NCBI RefSeq assembly: GCF_003054245.1 | Contig: NZ_QBKR01000026.1 | Span: forward strand, 1-50,270 | DNA length: 50,270 nucleotides | DNA from: Melghirimyces profundicolus | GTDB taxonomy: Bacteria; Bacillota; Bacilli; Thermoactinomycetales; DSM-45169 | Reading direction: 5' to 3' | Part shown: positions 24,920 through 32,533 of the stretch, in pieces | Layout of the letters: each line of letters begins with the position of its first letter | How positions within the stretch are numbered: the first letter of the stretch is position 1 | The notes under the pieces: model-generated | The model's database searches: none | The model's input: only the letters and a program-made list of their open reading frames with translations | Told to the model about the DNA's origin: nothing | Position numbers and translations under genes: made by a program

Positions 24920-25879
24920 TTGAGAAAGATCGTCGTCACCGGAGCCGCCGGCTTTCTGGGCTCCCACTTGGTGAGAGACCTCTTGGGGAAGGGTTACCAG
25001 GTTATCGGGATTGACAATTTATCCACCGGTCGATTGGAAAACTTCAATGGTGTGAAGAACCATCCTGAATTCACCTTTTATAAATTCGATGTTTCCGATC
25101 CAAATGTACTGAAGTTACCGGAGTTGGCAAATGTGGATGAAGTTTATCACCTGGCATCTCCGGCATCACCCAAGTTTTATCAGGCTTCTCCCTTTGAAAC
25201 CATCGCGGTGAACACAACGGGGACCCAGTATATGTTGGAGCTGGCCAAAAACTATCAGTCAAAGATTGTCTATGCCAGCACCAGCGAGGCTTACGGAGAT
25301 CCGGAGGTACATCCCCAGCCGGAGGGATACCGGGGGAATGTGAACACCTGGGGGCCACGGGCCTGTTATGATGAGGCGAAGCGATTGGGTGAAGTGATCT
25401 GCTATGAGTACTTTCATCGTTTTAACGTTGAGGTGAAAGTGGTTCGGATCTTTAACACTTATTCGGCTGGATTGCGAAACGATGACGGCCGGGTAATCTC
25501 CAATTTCGTCACCCAGGCGCTCACCGGACAGGATCTTACTGTGTACGGAGATGGAAAACAAACCCGTTCTTTCTGTTATGTGGATGACAACATCCGGGCC
25601 TTGCAGTTGGCGATGGAGAAGGATGAGGCGAACGGGGAGATCATCAACATCGGAAACCCGAAGGAATACACAGTGCTGGAAGTGGCGGAAATGGTGAAAC
25701 GTTTGACCGGATCGAACAGCCGGATTACGTTCCACCCTCTGCCTCCCGATGATCCCAAAGTTCGTCGGCCTGTAATTGATAAGGCGAAGAAGCTGTTGGG
25801 GTGGGAACCGGTGATTGACTTGGAGGAAGGGTTGAAACGAACCATTGAAGCGTACCGTGCACAAATGGTTGCTCAATGA
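24920..25879 (+). CDS. UDP-glucuronate decarboxylase (UDP-xylose synthase)-like
   Basis: This extended SDR protein of about 319 residues has the TGAAGFLGSHLV loop, DNLSTG, HLASPASPKFYQASP and GPRACYDEAKRLGE, giving catalytic Tyr150 and Lys154. RIFNTYSAGLRNDDGRVISNF follows. The HLASPASP and GPRACYDExKR motifs are those of UXS enzymes, which convert UDP-glucuronate to UDP-xylose. Its partner Ugd is encoded just downstream. TTG 24920 is chosen as start since GGAGAGGG lies about 6 nt before it; ATG 24905 lacks a site. Confidence 0.85.
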   Translation: MRKIVVTGAAGFLGSHLVRDLLGKGYQVIGIDNLSTGRLENFNGVKNHPEFTFYKFDVSDPNVLKLPELANVDEVYHLASPASPKFYQASPFETIAVNTTGTQYMLELAKNYQSKIVYASTSEAYGDPEVHPQPEGYRGNVNTWGPRACYDEAKRLGEVICYEYFHRFNVEVKVVRIFNTYSAGLRNDDGRVISNFVTQALTGQDLTVYGDGKQTRSFCYVDDNIRALQLAMEKDEANGEIINIGNPKEYTVLEVAEMVKRLTGSNSRITFHPLPPDDPKVRRPVIDKAKKLLGWEPVIDLEEGLKRTIEAYRAQMVAQ

Positions 25880-25910
25880 GGGATAAAAAAAGATGGGGAG
25901 GATACATACA

Positions 25911-27320
25911 ATGAACGTGGTATGCATCGGATCGGGGTATGTCGGAAGTGTGACGGGAACGGCTTTCGCGGTGTTGGGGCATCCTACGACGGTGATTGAT
26001 CTGGATCAAAACAAGGTGGATCAAATCAATGCCGGAGCCAGCCCGATTTATGAGCTGGGTCTGGATGAACTGATCCGAAAGACCATCGGGAAGACCCTGT
26101 TTGCCACCACCTCCTATAAGGCGGTACGGGAAGCGGACGTGGTGTTCATCGGGGTGGGGACGCCCTCCCGTGAGGACGGGACAGTGGATTTGTCCTATAT
26201 CAAGTCGGCGGCCCGAAGCATTGGGGAGTATCTCAGCCCGGATCGGTTCACGGTGGTGGTGGACAAATCCACCGTGCCGGTGGGGACGGCGGACCTGGTG
26301 ACGTCGATCATCGAGGAAGCTTCGGGGCAAACAGCGGAAGAGGATTTCACGGTGATCAGCAACCCCGAGTTCCTCCGGGAAGGATACGCTTTGGAAGACG
26401 TCTTCTTCCCGGACCGGGTGGTGATCGGGACAAGCCACCCCCGGGCCCGAAAGGTGATGCGGGAGCTTTATCATAATCTGCTGGAACGGGTGAACTACGA
26501 AGAGCTGTCCAAGGACTTTACATTCGCATACAACTGGAATTCCCCGAAAGCGACGTATTTTGAGACCGACGTGAAAAGCGCGGAGATGATCAAGTATGCC
26601 TCCAACGCTTTCCTCGCGGTGAAGATCAGTTACATCAACGAAGTGGCCCGTCTTTGTGAAGCTCTCGGGGCCAATGTTCTGGACGTGGCCAAGGGGATGG
26701 GGATGGACTCCCGGATCGGAGAGAAGTTCCTGCAGGTATCGAGCGGTTGGAGCGGCAGCTGTTTCCCCAAGGACACGGCGGAATTTCTGGAGACCAGCCG
26801 GAAGTATGGAAGCGAGCTGTCTGTGGTAAAGGCAGCAGTTCAGTCCAATGAAAAAATGCACCACTTTGTGGTGGAGAAGATGCAACGTCATTTGAAAACC
26901 CTCAACGGAAAGACGGTGGGGATTCTGGGCCTCACCTTTAAACCCAACACCGATGACGCCCGAAAGACTCAGGCTTCAACCATTATCCGTCAATTAATCG
27001 ATCTGGGGGCCAACGTCCGGGTTCATGATCCCAAAGGGATGGAGATGTTCCGGGAACTGAACCCCAAGCTCCCGGTTGGCTATTGCGACCGAGTGGAAGA
27101 TGTGGCCCGGAGAGCGGATGGAGTGGTTCTGTTGACCCACTGGAAGGAGTATCTTCAGGCGGATTGGAAGAGAATTCAGGGGGAAATGCGTTATCCCTAT
27201 CTTCTTGATACCCGTAACTTTTTACCGCATAAAATGCTTGTAGAAATGGGGTACATATATGAAGGTTTGGGAATTGGAAAGGAATTAATCAAAGAAAACG
27301 TTGCCCCCCTAATGATATAA
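25911..27320 (+). CDS. UDP-glucose 6-dehydrogenase
   Basis: The 469-residue enzyme oxidises UDP-glucose to UDP-glucuronate with two NAD. It has the Rossmann loop CIGSGYVGSVTG, GVGTPSREDGTVDLSYI, DKSTVPVGT, NPEFLREGYALED and the catalytic-cysteine block GWSGSCFPKDTAEF (Cys284). LGLTFKPNTDDARKT marks the C-terminal domain. It is somewhat longer than typical Ugd, with a variant middle loop around EELSKDFTFAYNWNS. GGGGAGG precedes ATG 25911. It closes the EPS cluster; I see no clear terminator in the 46 bp after it. Confidence 0.92.
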   Translation: MNVVCIGSGYVGSVTGTAFAVLGHPTTVIDLDQNKVDQINAGASPIYELGLDELIRKTIGKTLFATTSYKAVREADVVFIGVGTPSREDGTVDLSYIKSAARSIGEYLSPDRFTVVVDKSTVPVGTADLVTSIIEEASGQTAEEDFTVISNPEFLREGYALEDVFFPDRVVIGTSHPRARKVMRELYHNLLERVNYEELSKDFTFAYNWNSPKATYFETDVKSAEMIKYASNAFLAVKISYINEVARLCEALGANVLDVAKGMGMDSRIGEKFLQVSSGWSGSCFPKDTAEFLETSRKYGSELSVVKAAVQSNEKMHHFVVEKMQRHLKTLNGKTVGILGLTFKPNTDDARKTQASTIIRQLIDLGANVRVHDPKGMEMFRELNPKLPVGYCDRVEDVARRADGVVLLTHWKEYLQADWKRIQGEMRYPYLLDTRNFLPHKMLVEMGYIYEGLGIGKELIKENVAPLMI

Positions 27321-27366
27321 ATCTAATTGCTGATTATTAATTTAACTAAAATGAAAGGGTGAGATG

Positions 27367-27651
27367 ATGAATGTTTTAAAAATGAAGGTTGGTAAAGAAT
27401 TGGATCTTATGGTAGCACAGCAGGTTATGGGATGGAACGTGGATCATCATGACATTCCTGACTTTTCAAGTGACATTAAGGATGTGTGGGCTGTTGTAGA
27501 AAAATCGAGGGTCTTACAGTTTCCCAACAAATTTTTCAAGGACTCTCAAGGTAACTGGTGTGTTGAGCTTGATTCAGGGTTGGTGATCAAAGAAAAAAGC
27601 GCTGCACTGGTTATCTGTAAAGCAGCTTTGATAAAAAACAGTAAGAGATAA
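27367..27651 (+). CDS. BC1872-like / phage ABA-sandwich domain protein
   Basis: The 94-residue protein resembles the small phage ABA-sandwich (BC1872-like) family: GKELDLMVAQQVMGW at the start, PDFSSDIKDVWAVVEK in the middle and AALVICKAALI at the end. Such proteins occur in phages and Bacillus genomes and have no known function. The ATG at 27367 fits AAAGGGTGAG better than that at 27364. No other phage gene is nearby, so it is an isolated cargo-type gene. A strong terminator follows. Confidence 0.65.
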   Translation: MNVLKMKVGKELDLMVAQQVMGWNVDHHDIPDFSSDIKDVWAVVEKSRVLQFPNKFFKDSQGNWCVELDSGLVIKEKSAALVICKAALIKNSKR

Positions 27652-27662
27652 TAATTATAAAA

Positions 27663-27688
27663 AGCCGGACTTCCGCCCGGCCCTTTTT
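27663..27688 (+). terminator. Terminator at the end of the EPS region
   Basis: AGCCGG...CCGGCC hairpin and T5. Confidence 0.8.
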
Positions 27689-27825
27689 ATCAGTTGGCGT
27701 CTGTACTTGACAGATGTCAACTTAATTTAATTTCAGCTGAATTCGCTGGCAAGGCCTCCGGGACGGATACACATACAAAGAGGTAAGTGACTGACTAAAA
27801 ATATCCAAACATCCCCATGGAAAAT

Positions 27826-27856
27826 GTCAACAAAATCAATACTTCTTTCGAATAAC
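27826..27856 (+). promoter_or_regulatory. A-tract/TCGAATAAC box
   Basis: GTCAACAAAATC and then TCGAATAAC at 27848-27856. It aligns with the shared box with one change before CGAATAAC and lies about 50 bp before the small gene at 27906. Confidence 0.5.
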
Positions 27857-27868
27857 AAAGTAGGTGGA

Positions 27869-27913
27869 ATGAAGGAGACTACATACGAGTGGGGATGGAT
27901 GCAGCTTGAATAA
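27869..27913 (+). CDS. Possible 14-residue leader peptide
   Basis: GGTGGA precedes an ATG reading MKETTYEWGWMQLE and ending at TAA 27911-27913. It overlaps the TTG start of the next gene by 8 bp in another frame. It sits right behind the promoter box. It could couple translation to the downstream gene or be chance. Confidence 0.25.
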   Translation: MKETTYEWGWMQLE

Positions 27914-28100
27914 AGAGCTTCTTCTGGCTCTGGCCGATGTGCTGGATGGCTTAACCTTAGAGAAGCACGGATTTGAAGTGGTGGCCTTCTGGAATGGGAT
28001 CTATGTTGTGGAAGACTCCAAAGGAAATCGGTACTCAATCAGCACTTCGAAAGGCGCACCCCGTCCGTTGCGGTTGTTGGAGGGTGTCGGTTTGCAGTGA
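27906..28100 (+). CDS. Small protein of unknown function
   Basis: The 64-residue frame from TTG 27906 reads NKELLLALADVLDGL, then VVAFWNGIYVVEDSKGNRY and ISTSKGAPRPLRLLEG. It looks like a compact alpha/beta domain without Cys or membrane segments. GGGGATGG stands about 6 nt before the TTG. A shared ACGAATAAC-type box stands upstream and a terminator downstream, which argue that it is a real unit. I do not recognise the family. The rest of 27689-27905 and 28129-28226 holds no gene I can support. Confidence 0.5.
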   Translation: MNKELLLALADVLDGLTLEKHGFEVVAFWNGIYVVEDSKGNRYSISTSKGAPRPLRLLEGVGLQ

Positions 28101-28108
28101 AGGAAATG

Positions 28109-28128
28109 GAGCCTTGAAGGCTCTTTTT
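28109..28128 (+). terminator. Terminator
   Basis: GAGCC-TTGAA-GGCTC stem with T5. Confidence 0.85.
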
Positions 28129-28226
28129 AGTGATGCGTAAACGGACGGTGGGGCTTTCTCATGAATCAACACCGCAGATGGTACGATCAGAATACAGCTT
28201 CTGCCCTTTTGCAGGCAGAGGATTGC

Positions 28227-28255
28227 AAAAAGCCGAGGAGGGATCCTCGGCTTTT
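28227..28255 (-). terminator. Terminator of the coiled-coil protein genes
   Basis: AGCCGAGGA/TCCTCGGCT stem flanked by A5 and T4. The minus-strand gene stops at 28261 just upstream of it. Confidence 0.85.
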
Positions 28256-28260
28256 CGTGC

Positions 28261-28761
28261 TTACTCCGTAGCGGTTGGTTCGGTATTTTCTTGGGGCTGT
28301 GAGGATGTGTCTTGAGTTGGTTCAGTGTGGGGGGAGGGAGCTTTTGGGGTCACGCTGGCAGCATCCTCTTTCGCCTTGCGGATTTGTTCGGCTTGCTCTT
28401 GGTGGATCTCTTCTTTTCCGCGTGTTACGCCCTGATCCATTTTGTTGTTGATGTTTTTCCGGGTCTCCCGGTAAATTCGGTCGATCTCTTTCTTTCCTTT
28501 ATTGCGGCTTTCCTGGGCATACCGATCCAACTCCCGATAGGCTTCATCGAAGCGTTTATCCGCCCACTTGCGGAGCTCTTTTTTCTTTTTGGCTCTATAA
28601 CGCTCCAGATCCTGACCCATTTCATCTGCTTTTGCCTCACCGTAGGCGGCCAGCTTGTCGGTGATCCACTTCTTCAGTGAATCTTCTGCTGCGTAACCGG
28701 TTCCCGTCCCCAATAGGAAAATGGACAGGGCGGCCGCGGTGATTTTTACATGCTTTCGCAC
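28261..28761 (-). CDS. Secreted coiled-coil protein A
   Basis: The 166-residue protein has a signal peptide (about 1-25, LSIFLLGTGTGYA). A highly charged helical rod (about 28-125) contains repeats such as KADEMGQDLERYRAKKKK and SRNKGKKEIDRIYRETRK. A Pro/Thr/Glu-rich tail (PKAPSPHTEPTQ) follows. GTG 28761 is chosen since AAGGAG lies 9 nt before it. It is a paralogue of the protein at 28829, which shares the KKEI..IY../KKEINAEYNKVY motif and layout. The family is unknown to me; it resembles small stalk- or scaffold-like exported proteins. Confidence 0.65.
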   Translation of the reverse strand: MRKHVKITAAALSIFLLGTGTGYAAEDSLKKWITDKLAAYGEAKADEMGQDLERYRAKKKKELRKWADKRFDEAYRELDRYAQESRNKGKKEIDRIYRETRKNINNKMDQGVTRGKEEIHQEQAEQIRKAKEDAASVTPKAPSPHTEPTQDTSSQPQENTEPTATE

Positions 28762-28786
28762 TCTCGGCAACTCCTTTTTAGAGGAA

Positions 28787-28806
28787 ACGCCCCTGGACAG
28801 GGGCGT
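28787..28806 (-). terminator. Hairpin between the two coiled-coil genes
   Basis: ACGCCCCTG/CAGGGGCGT perfect stem with only a weak T tract on the minus strand. It may attenuate rather than end transcription. Confidence 0.5.
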
Positions 28807-28828
28807 GTATTTAAATCACGATTGTTGT

Positions 28829-29266
28829 TTATTCATGGTAGCTGCCTTCGCCGAAGTGTTCTTCAACGAGATTCTTCAGGTCTTGTTTTTCAGCCGCCAC
28901 TTCTTCGGTTTTGGCTTGTTCCATGGATGAATAGGCACGCTGTTTACCAGCCTCAATGCCTTCTTGGGCCTCGCTGTAGACTTTGTTGTACTCAGCGTTG
29001 ATTTCCTTCTTCCCTTGGTTGGTGAATCCATCTTTCCAAGCATTCAAGGTGGAGTTAATTTCATCCGATTTTTGAGCGGCCCATTCTCTCAAGGCTTGTT
29101 CTTTCATGTCACCGTGCGCATTGACGGCCTCCGTTACTTGACCTGCTTTCTGCTCCCCGGCAGAGGCGATCCACTCTTCGATTTGGTCGTGGAAAGCGAA
29201 AGCTCCGGTAGCACCCAACAACATGGATCCGGCCGCGGCGAACGCAGCCACTTTTTTCTTGATCAA
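28829..29266 (-). CDS. Secreted coiled-coil protein B
   Basis: The 145-residue protein runs from TTG 29266 (GGGAGGGATTGAA before it). It has a signal peptide (KKKVAAFAAAGSMLLGATGAFA) and a charged helical body with EWAAQKSDEINSTLNAWKDG, KKEINAEYNKVYSEAQEG and KQDLKNLVEEHFG. A longer frame back to 29386 has no ribosome site. It is a paralogue of the next gene downstream on the same strand. Function is unknown. It likely heads a two-gene unit with partial readthrough past the hairpin at 28787. Confidence 0.65.
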   Translation of the reverse strand: MIKKKVAAFAAAGSMLLGATGAFAFHDQIEEWIASAGEQKAGQVTEAVNAHGDMKEQALREWAAQKSDEINSTLNAWKDGFTNQGKKEINAEYNKVYSEAQEGIEAGKQRAYSSMEQAKTEEVAAEKQDLKNLVEEHFGEGSYHE

Positions 29267-29379
29267 TTCAATCCCTCCCTGAGAATATCTACCAGCTCGA
29301 ACTGGCAAGAACAATAATACACCACAGTTGCTTAAAAGGGAAGGGATTTGGAAATTTAATGTAAATGTAATAAAAAAGT

Positions 29380-29410
29380 GGACCAAAAAACCAAATCCCT
29401 TACGAAAAGA
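29380..29410 (+). promoter_or_regulatory. Orphan A-tract/ACGAAAAGA box
   Basis: GGACCAAAAAACCAAATCC and then ACGAAAAGA at 29402-29410 matches the shared box very well in its left part and diverges after CGAA. It points right, where only the antisense strand of the gene at 29456 lies. It is either an antisense promoter or a relic. Confidence 0.35.
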
Positions 29411-29455
29411 AGAAAATACTCCCGGAGCGTTACATCAGGAGTCATTTCAATCTGT

Positions 29456-29743
29456 TCATTTTTGTCGACGCTTTGGGCGCATGGCTTTGTCCGGAGGATG
29501 CACAATTAACTCCCACTGATTGAGAGTGGCGACCCAGGTACGCCCCACCTTTTTGGGGTAGTCCAGATTGGATTTGTCATAGGCATGACGGGCCAGACGG
29601 GACACCCAACTCCGGGACAGTCCAAAGCCGATCCCTGCGGTGGCCGCATCGACAAAATCATCGGGAGTGAAGTTTTCACCGGTTTCTTTTCGGATTTTTT
29701 CGGCTGCTTCGGATGCTGTGATGTATCCTCCTGCTGTCATCAC
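29456..29743 (-). CDS. Small basic protein of unknown function
   Basis: The product of about 95 residues runs from GTG 29743, 8 nt after GAGGAGG. ITASEAAEKIRKETGENFTP resembles the start of a helix-turn-helix or MerR/excisionase-type recognition fold, then GLSRSWVSRLARHAYDK. The tail KKVGRTWVATLNQWELIVHP recalls DNA-binding excisionase-like domains, and RPKRRQK is basic. A DNA-binding role is only a suggestion. I cannot assign a family. The 215 bp between it and the next minus gene hold nothing I recognise. Confidence 0.5.
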   Translation of the reverse strand: MMTAGGYITASEAAEKIRKETGENFTPDDFVDAATAGIGFGLSRSWVSRLARHAYDKSNLDYPKKVGRTWVATLNQWELIVHPPDKAMRPKRRQK

Positions 29744-29958
29744 CGTCATATCCTCCTCGCACGGTTGGTTCACTGCAGTTGCTTAATCTCTCCGGAATGA
29801 TCCGTCTCTTATGTCCATCATAAACGAAAACTATCATTATATACCTTCCAACTATTGATGCTATCCCCTGATCAACCGTCTGTCCACACACATTCTACGG
29901 AGAATCCAGGGGAAATCCGGTTTTTCCTGAAGGGAATTCCCGGTAGAGTAAGAGGAAA

Positions 29959-30465
29959 TCAACTTAACAGAGGAAATTTCACAGGGACTATGAGCCGGGT
30001 TTGGATGAACTCATAGGGAAGAGACGGCGGATTGGGTTCCGGGTTGGCCGGTTTGGGGCCATATCGCACTTTCACGGTGTAATCCCTGGGGGAAAGGTTG
30101 GGATCGGCATTTTTGAGATAGGGATTTCCACTCCCGGTATCCGGTTGGATCAGATAATCCGCCAGCGAGTCGATCGGTTGGCCCAGGGGATCATAAGCAT
30201 TGAACGACATGTAGCGGGCGTAAGGGAACTTTCCTTTCATCGTCAATGAATCCCCTGCTGCCAGGTTATATTTACCCATATAATAGATCACGTTCGTGTC
30301 CGGAAAGGCCACATTGACCACCGTCGGGTCCATTTTTACCGTCCAAAAACACTTTCCTGTGGACGTGTCCGCGTGGGCGTCCCTTTCTAAGCCGGCTGCG
30401 ACGGAAACGAAAAAGAGACTCGCCGCCAACAAAACTTTGAACCATACGCTTCGGGACCAGTACAT
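29959..30465 (-). CDS. Secreted beta-rich protein of unknown function
   Basis: The 168-residue protein has a signal peptide (about 1-30, VLLAASLFFVSVAAG). The mature domain is beta-rich with KCFWTVKMDP, VIYYMGKYNLAAGDSLTMKG, PYARYMSFNAYDPLGQPIDSL and a Pro-rich segment KPANPEPNPPSLP. The PxARYMSFNxYD motif recalls the small secreted domain found in DUF1214-type proteins, but the similarity is weak and from memory. It ends soon after VPVKFPL, as if a longer protein were truncated. The ribosome site is poor. Role unknown. Confidence 0.5.
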   Translation of the reverse strand: MYWSRSVWFKVLLAASLFFVSVAAGLERDAHADTSTGKCFWTVKMDPTVVNVAFPDTNVIYYMGKYNLAAGDSLTMKGKFPYARYMSFNAYDPLGQPIDSLADYLIQPDTGSGNPYLKNADPNLSPRDYTVKVRYGPKPANPEPNPPSLPYEFIQTRLIVPVKFPLLS

Positions 30466-30490
30466 CAGTCAACCGGGATATCCTATTTTT

Positions 30491-30795
30491 TCATTTCCGC
30501 CAAAAAGTTGAACAGTCTGCTTTATCCTGAATATTAAATTCAATCATTTTCTCAAGCAATTCGTAATTTACCGGCTTATTCCACGGAATTCGAAACAAGC
30601 CTTTGGTTGCGCTGTAGCCAGCTTGGGCAATGTCATCGGCAAAGTGCCAATGCCTACTTCTTCGGGTGAAACGCTCAAATGATGCTTCGCTGTGGAAAAG
30701 CCGATGATAAATGTGCCGTGATCGGTAAACATTGGCGTATTCCACTTGATTTGCGGTTCCAAATTTGGGAATTTATTAGCAACCCACGCCAAAAG
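30491..30795 (-). pseudogene. Broken DUF1801 (YdhG/iron-chaperone-like) gene
   Basis: Two minus-strand frames together give a DUF1801 protein. The first reads [32 protein letters not shown] and [11 protein letters not shown]. The second continues [33 protein letters not shown] and [11 protein letters not shown] to its stop. They meet near 30645, where two extra bases (GG) or one missing base shift the frame. About 25 N-terminal residues and the start codon are absent. It is therefore truncated and frameshifted. Confidence 0.8.
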
Positions 30796-30893
30796 GGAAA
30801 TGGAGGTTGGTTTCTAAAGAAGAAAACCCCGGGGCCGTACTCCACCCACAATGGATGGCCTGGTTCCGTTTCACTTTTTCCTGCACATCACCC

Positions 30894-30922
30894 TTGACAT
30901 ATCCACCCCAACCCTATATAAT
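30894..30922 (+). promoter_or_regulatory. Sigma-A promoter of the tRNA genes
   Basis: TTGACA at 30894-30899, a 17-bp spacer and TATAAT at 30917-30922: both hexamers are perfect consensus. The tRNA starts 19 bp later. Confidence 0.93.
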
Positions 30923-30940
30923 AAATCTTGTCGTCATTGG

Positions 30941-31016
<76 letters not shown>

Positions 31017-31045
31017 TACATATCCAGATCCACTTGCTTTCACAT

Positions 31046-31121
31046 GGGGCATTAGCTCAGCTGGGAGAGCGCTACACTGGCAGTGTAGAGGTCAGCGGTT
31101 CGAGTCCGCTATGCTCCACCA
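31046..31121 (+). tRNA. tRNA-Ala (GGC)
   Basis: Acceptor GGGGCAT pairs with ATGCTCC, including the G3-U70 wobble that identifies alanine tRNA. The anticodon loop is CTGGCAG, giving anticodon GGC. CCA is encoded. It is cotranscribed with tRNA-fMet 29 bp upstream. Confidence 0.95.
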
Positions 31122-31128
31122 AGTGAGG

Positions 31129-31158
31129 AACCGCCGCGTCCATTCGCGGCGGTTTTTT
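31129..31158 (+). terminator. Terminator of the tRNA operon
   Basis: CCGCCGCG/CGCGGCGG stem, T6. Confidence 0.92.
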
Positions 31159-31163
31159 CGTTG

Positions 31164-31197
31164 TGAAAAAGAAATCACTGCGGCAGGCCGCAGTGAG
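31164..31197 (-). terminator. Terminator of the EcsC-like gene
   Basis: CACTGCGGC/GCCGCAGTG stem. The minus strand then reads a T-rich run. Confidence 0.85.
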
Positions 31198-31201
31198 GGG
31201 G

Positions 31202-32056
31202 TTATGAGGACTGATCCCAGGTTTGGGTCGGGGGTTCCGATTGTTCCAGGGCTTCCAGCTTCTCCAGGATCCGGCGTTTGCGGTACATCATTTGGCCGGT
31301 CTCGGCCACTTCTTCAATGGTGGACTTGTTGATCCAGGCACCGAAGAGAATTCCGGCGATGGGGACGAGCTGGAACAGTTTCTTCCAGCCGAAGGTGTCC
31401 CGGTAGGTGGCCAGCACTTCCCGCCAGCCTTGGAGCTGGGAGAAGGATTCCCGGTCGACGTCGCCGCGGTGGAAGGCGGAGAGGTTTTGCAGGATGGACT
31501 GCTTGCCGACGTAGTCGGCGGAGGCGAACTGCAGACACTGGACGATGAAGATTCGCTCCCGCTTTTCCCGGGGGTCGTAGCCGTAGGCCAGGGCCATCTC
31601 CTGGATGGTCTTGAGGGAGAGGCCGAGGAGGACCGGGATGTCCACGGTGAGGGTGAAGAGACCGCCGACGCCGGTGGTGGCGCCTTGGTACTTGGCCACT
31701 TCGACCCGGGATTCTTTCAGTTGGTCCGAGGCCCGGTTCATGACCGCGAGGGGGAGGTCGGGGACCCGGGACAGGGAGAGGGAGCCGGGGGGCTCTCCCG
31801 CTTCCCGGGCCAGCTTGTCGAGGACGCTGTTTTCATGAATCAGATATTGGCCGCCGGTGTGGATGTAAGAACCGAGTTCGTCCAAGGCCTGGCCGATCCA
31901 GTCCCGGAGGCTCTTCGGGGTGAGCTTATCCAGCAGGGCGAACGGGTAGCGTCCGATCTTTTCCCAAAACCAAAGGTCCTTCTGTTCTTCTTCCCAACGT
32001 TCGATCATCCGGAGTTCGATCGCCAGCTGCGCTCTGGAATCTTCCGCGTGTGGCAT
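31202..32056 (-). CDS. EcsC family protein
   Basis: The 284-residue product runs from ATG 32056, which follows GAGGGGGG; a frame extending further up lacks a site. EcsC-family features are FALLDKLTPKSLRDWIGQAL, then GTTxGxGGLFTLTVDIPVLL-like glycine-rich segment, LKTIQEMALAYGYDP and a C-terminal FQLVPIAGILFGAWIN. EcsC of B. subtilis is encoded with the EcsAB transporter, but here the gene stands alone. The molecular role is unknown; the hydrophobic middle may dip into the membrane. A terminator follows. The promoter region (32057-32232) shows no clear hexamers. Confidence 0.85.
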   Translation of the reverse strand: MPHAEDSRAQLAIELRMIERWEEEQKDLWFWEKIGRYPFALLDKLTPKSLRDWIGQALDELGSYIHTGGQYLIHENSVLDKLAREAGEPPGSLSLSRVPDLPLAVMNRASDQLKESRVEVAKYQGATTGVGGLFTLTVDIPVLLGLSLKTIQEMALAYGYDPREKRERIFIVQCLQFASADYVGKQSILQNLSAFHRGDVDRESFSQLQGWREVLATYRDTFGWKKLFQLVPIAGILFGAWINKSTIEEVAETGQMMYRKRRILEKLEALEQSEPPTQTWDQSS

Positions 32057-32232
32057 GTCGCAGGTTGCCCCCCTCATCCGTAGGTTCTCTTGGATTGACG
32101 AAAATATTCGGAAATACCGGACCGCGCCCTTCATGTGTCCATGGCGCTTGTTTTCAGTATAGCTTTTCCGACGGGGGTTGGACAGGGGGAGGGAGTAATC
32201 TCCCGTGACCTCTTTTCCCTTTTTGTGAAGTC

Positions 32233-32263
32233 GGGACAAAAAAGGAAATCCATTACGAATAAC
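32233..32263 (+). promoter_or_regulatory. A-tract/ACGAATAAC box
   Basis: GGGACAAAAAAGGAAATCC and then ACGAATAAC at 32255-32263, an excellent match to the shared box. It lies 81 bp before a 49-residue gene and 20 kb from the nearest surface or EPS copy. Confidence 0.62.
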
Positions 32264-32344
32264 TTAAATGAAAAGGCGAAAAATGCCGTCGGAATGACGG
32301 TGCAGTGACAGAAGTTTACATCAGACAAAGGGAGAAGAGAAGCC

Positions 32345-32494
32345 ATGATTAAGAAGGTCAAGACCGTGAAACCGGAGGAAGTGGCGGAAATCATGAAAGT
32401 GCTCAGGATGTTGGGGATCCGATACAGTTTCAAATGGGTTCCGGATCAAGACGCGTTTGATATGACGTATTGGATGAGTCACCACCAAGATTAA
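32345..32494 (+). CDS. 49-residue protein behind the shared box
   Basis: ATG 32345 is preceded by AGGGAGAAGAGAAG. The product starts IKKVKTVKPEEVAEIMKVL, continues RMLGIRYSFKWVPDQ and ends FDMTYWMSHHQD. It has an amphipathic helix followed by an aromatic C terminus, and no signal peptide or membrane segment. I do not recognise it. Its promoter box makes it a candidate co-regulated with the surface and EPS genes. A weak hairpin (AGCCAGGC...GCCCGGCTG) follows the stop. Confidence 0.55.
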   Translation: MIKKVKTVKPEEVAEIMKVLRMLGIRYSFKWVPDQDAFDMTYWMSHHQD

Positions 32495-32533
32495 AAGCCA
32501 GGCAAGGGTTCATCCCGCCCGGCTGTTTTCAGC

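Noticed and set aside
31223-32083. 286-residue plus-strand frame
   Set aside because: Antisense to the EcsC-like gene, without a start signal.
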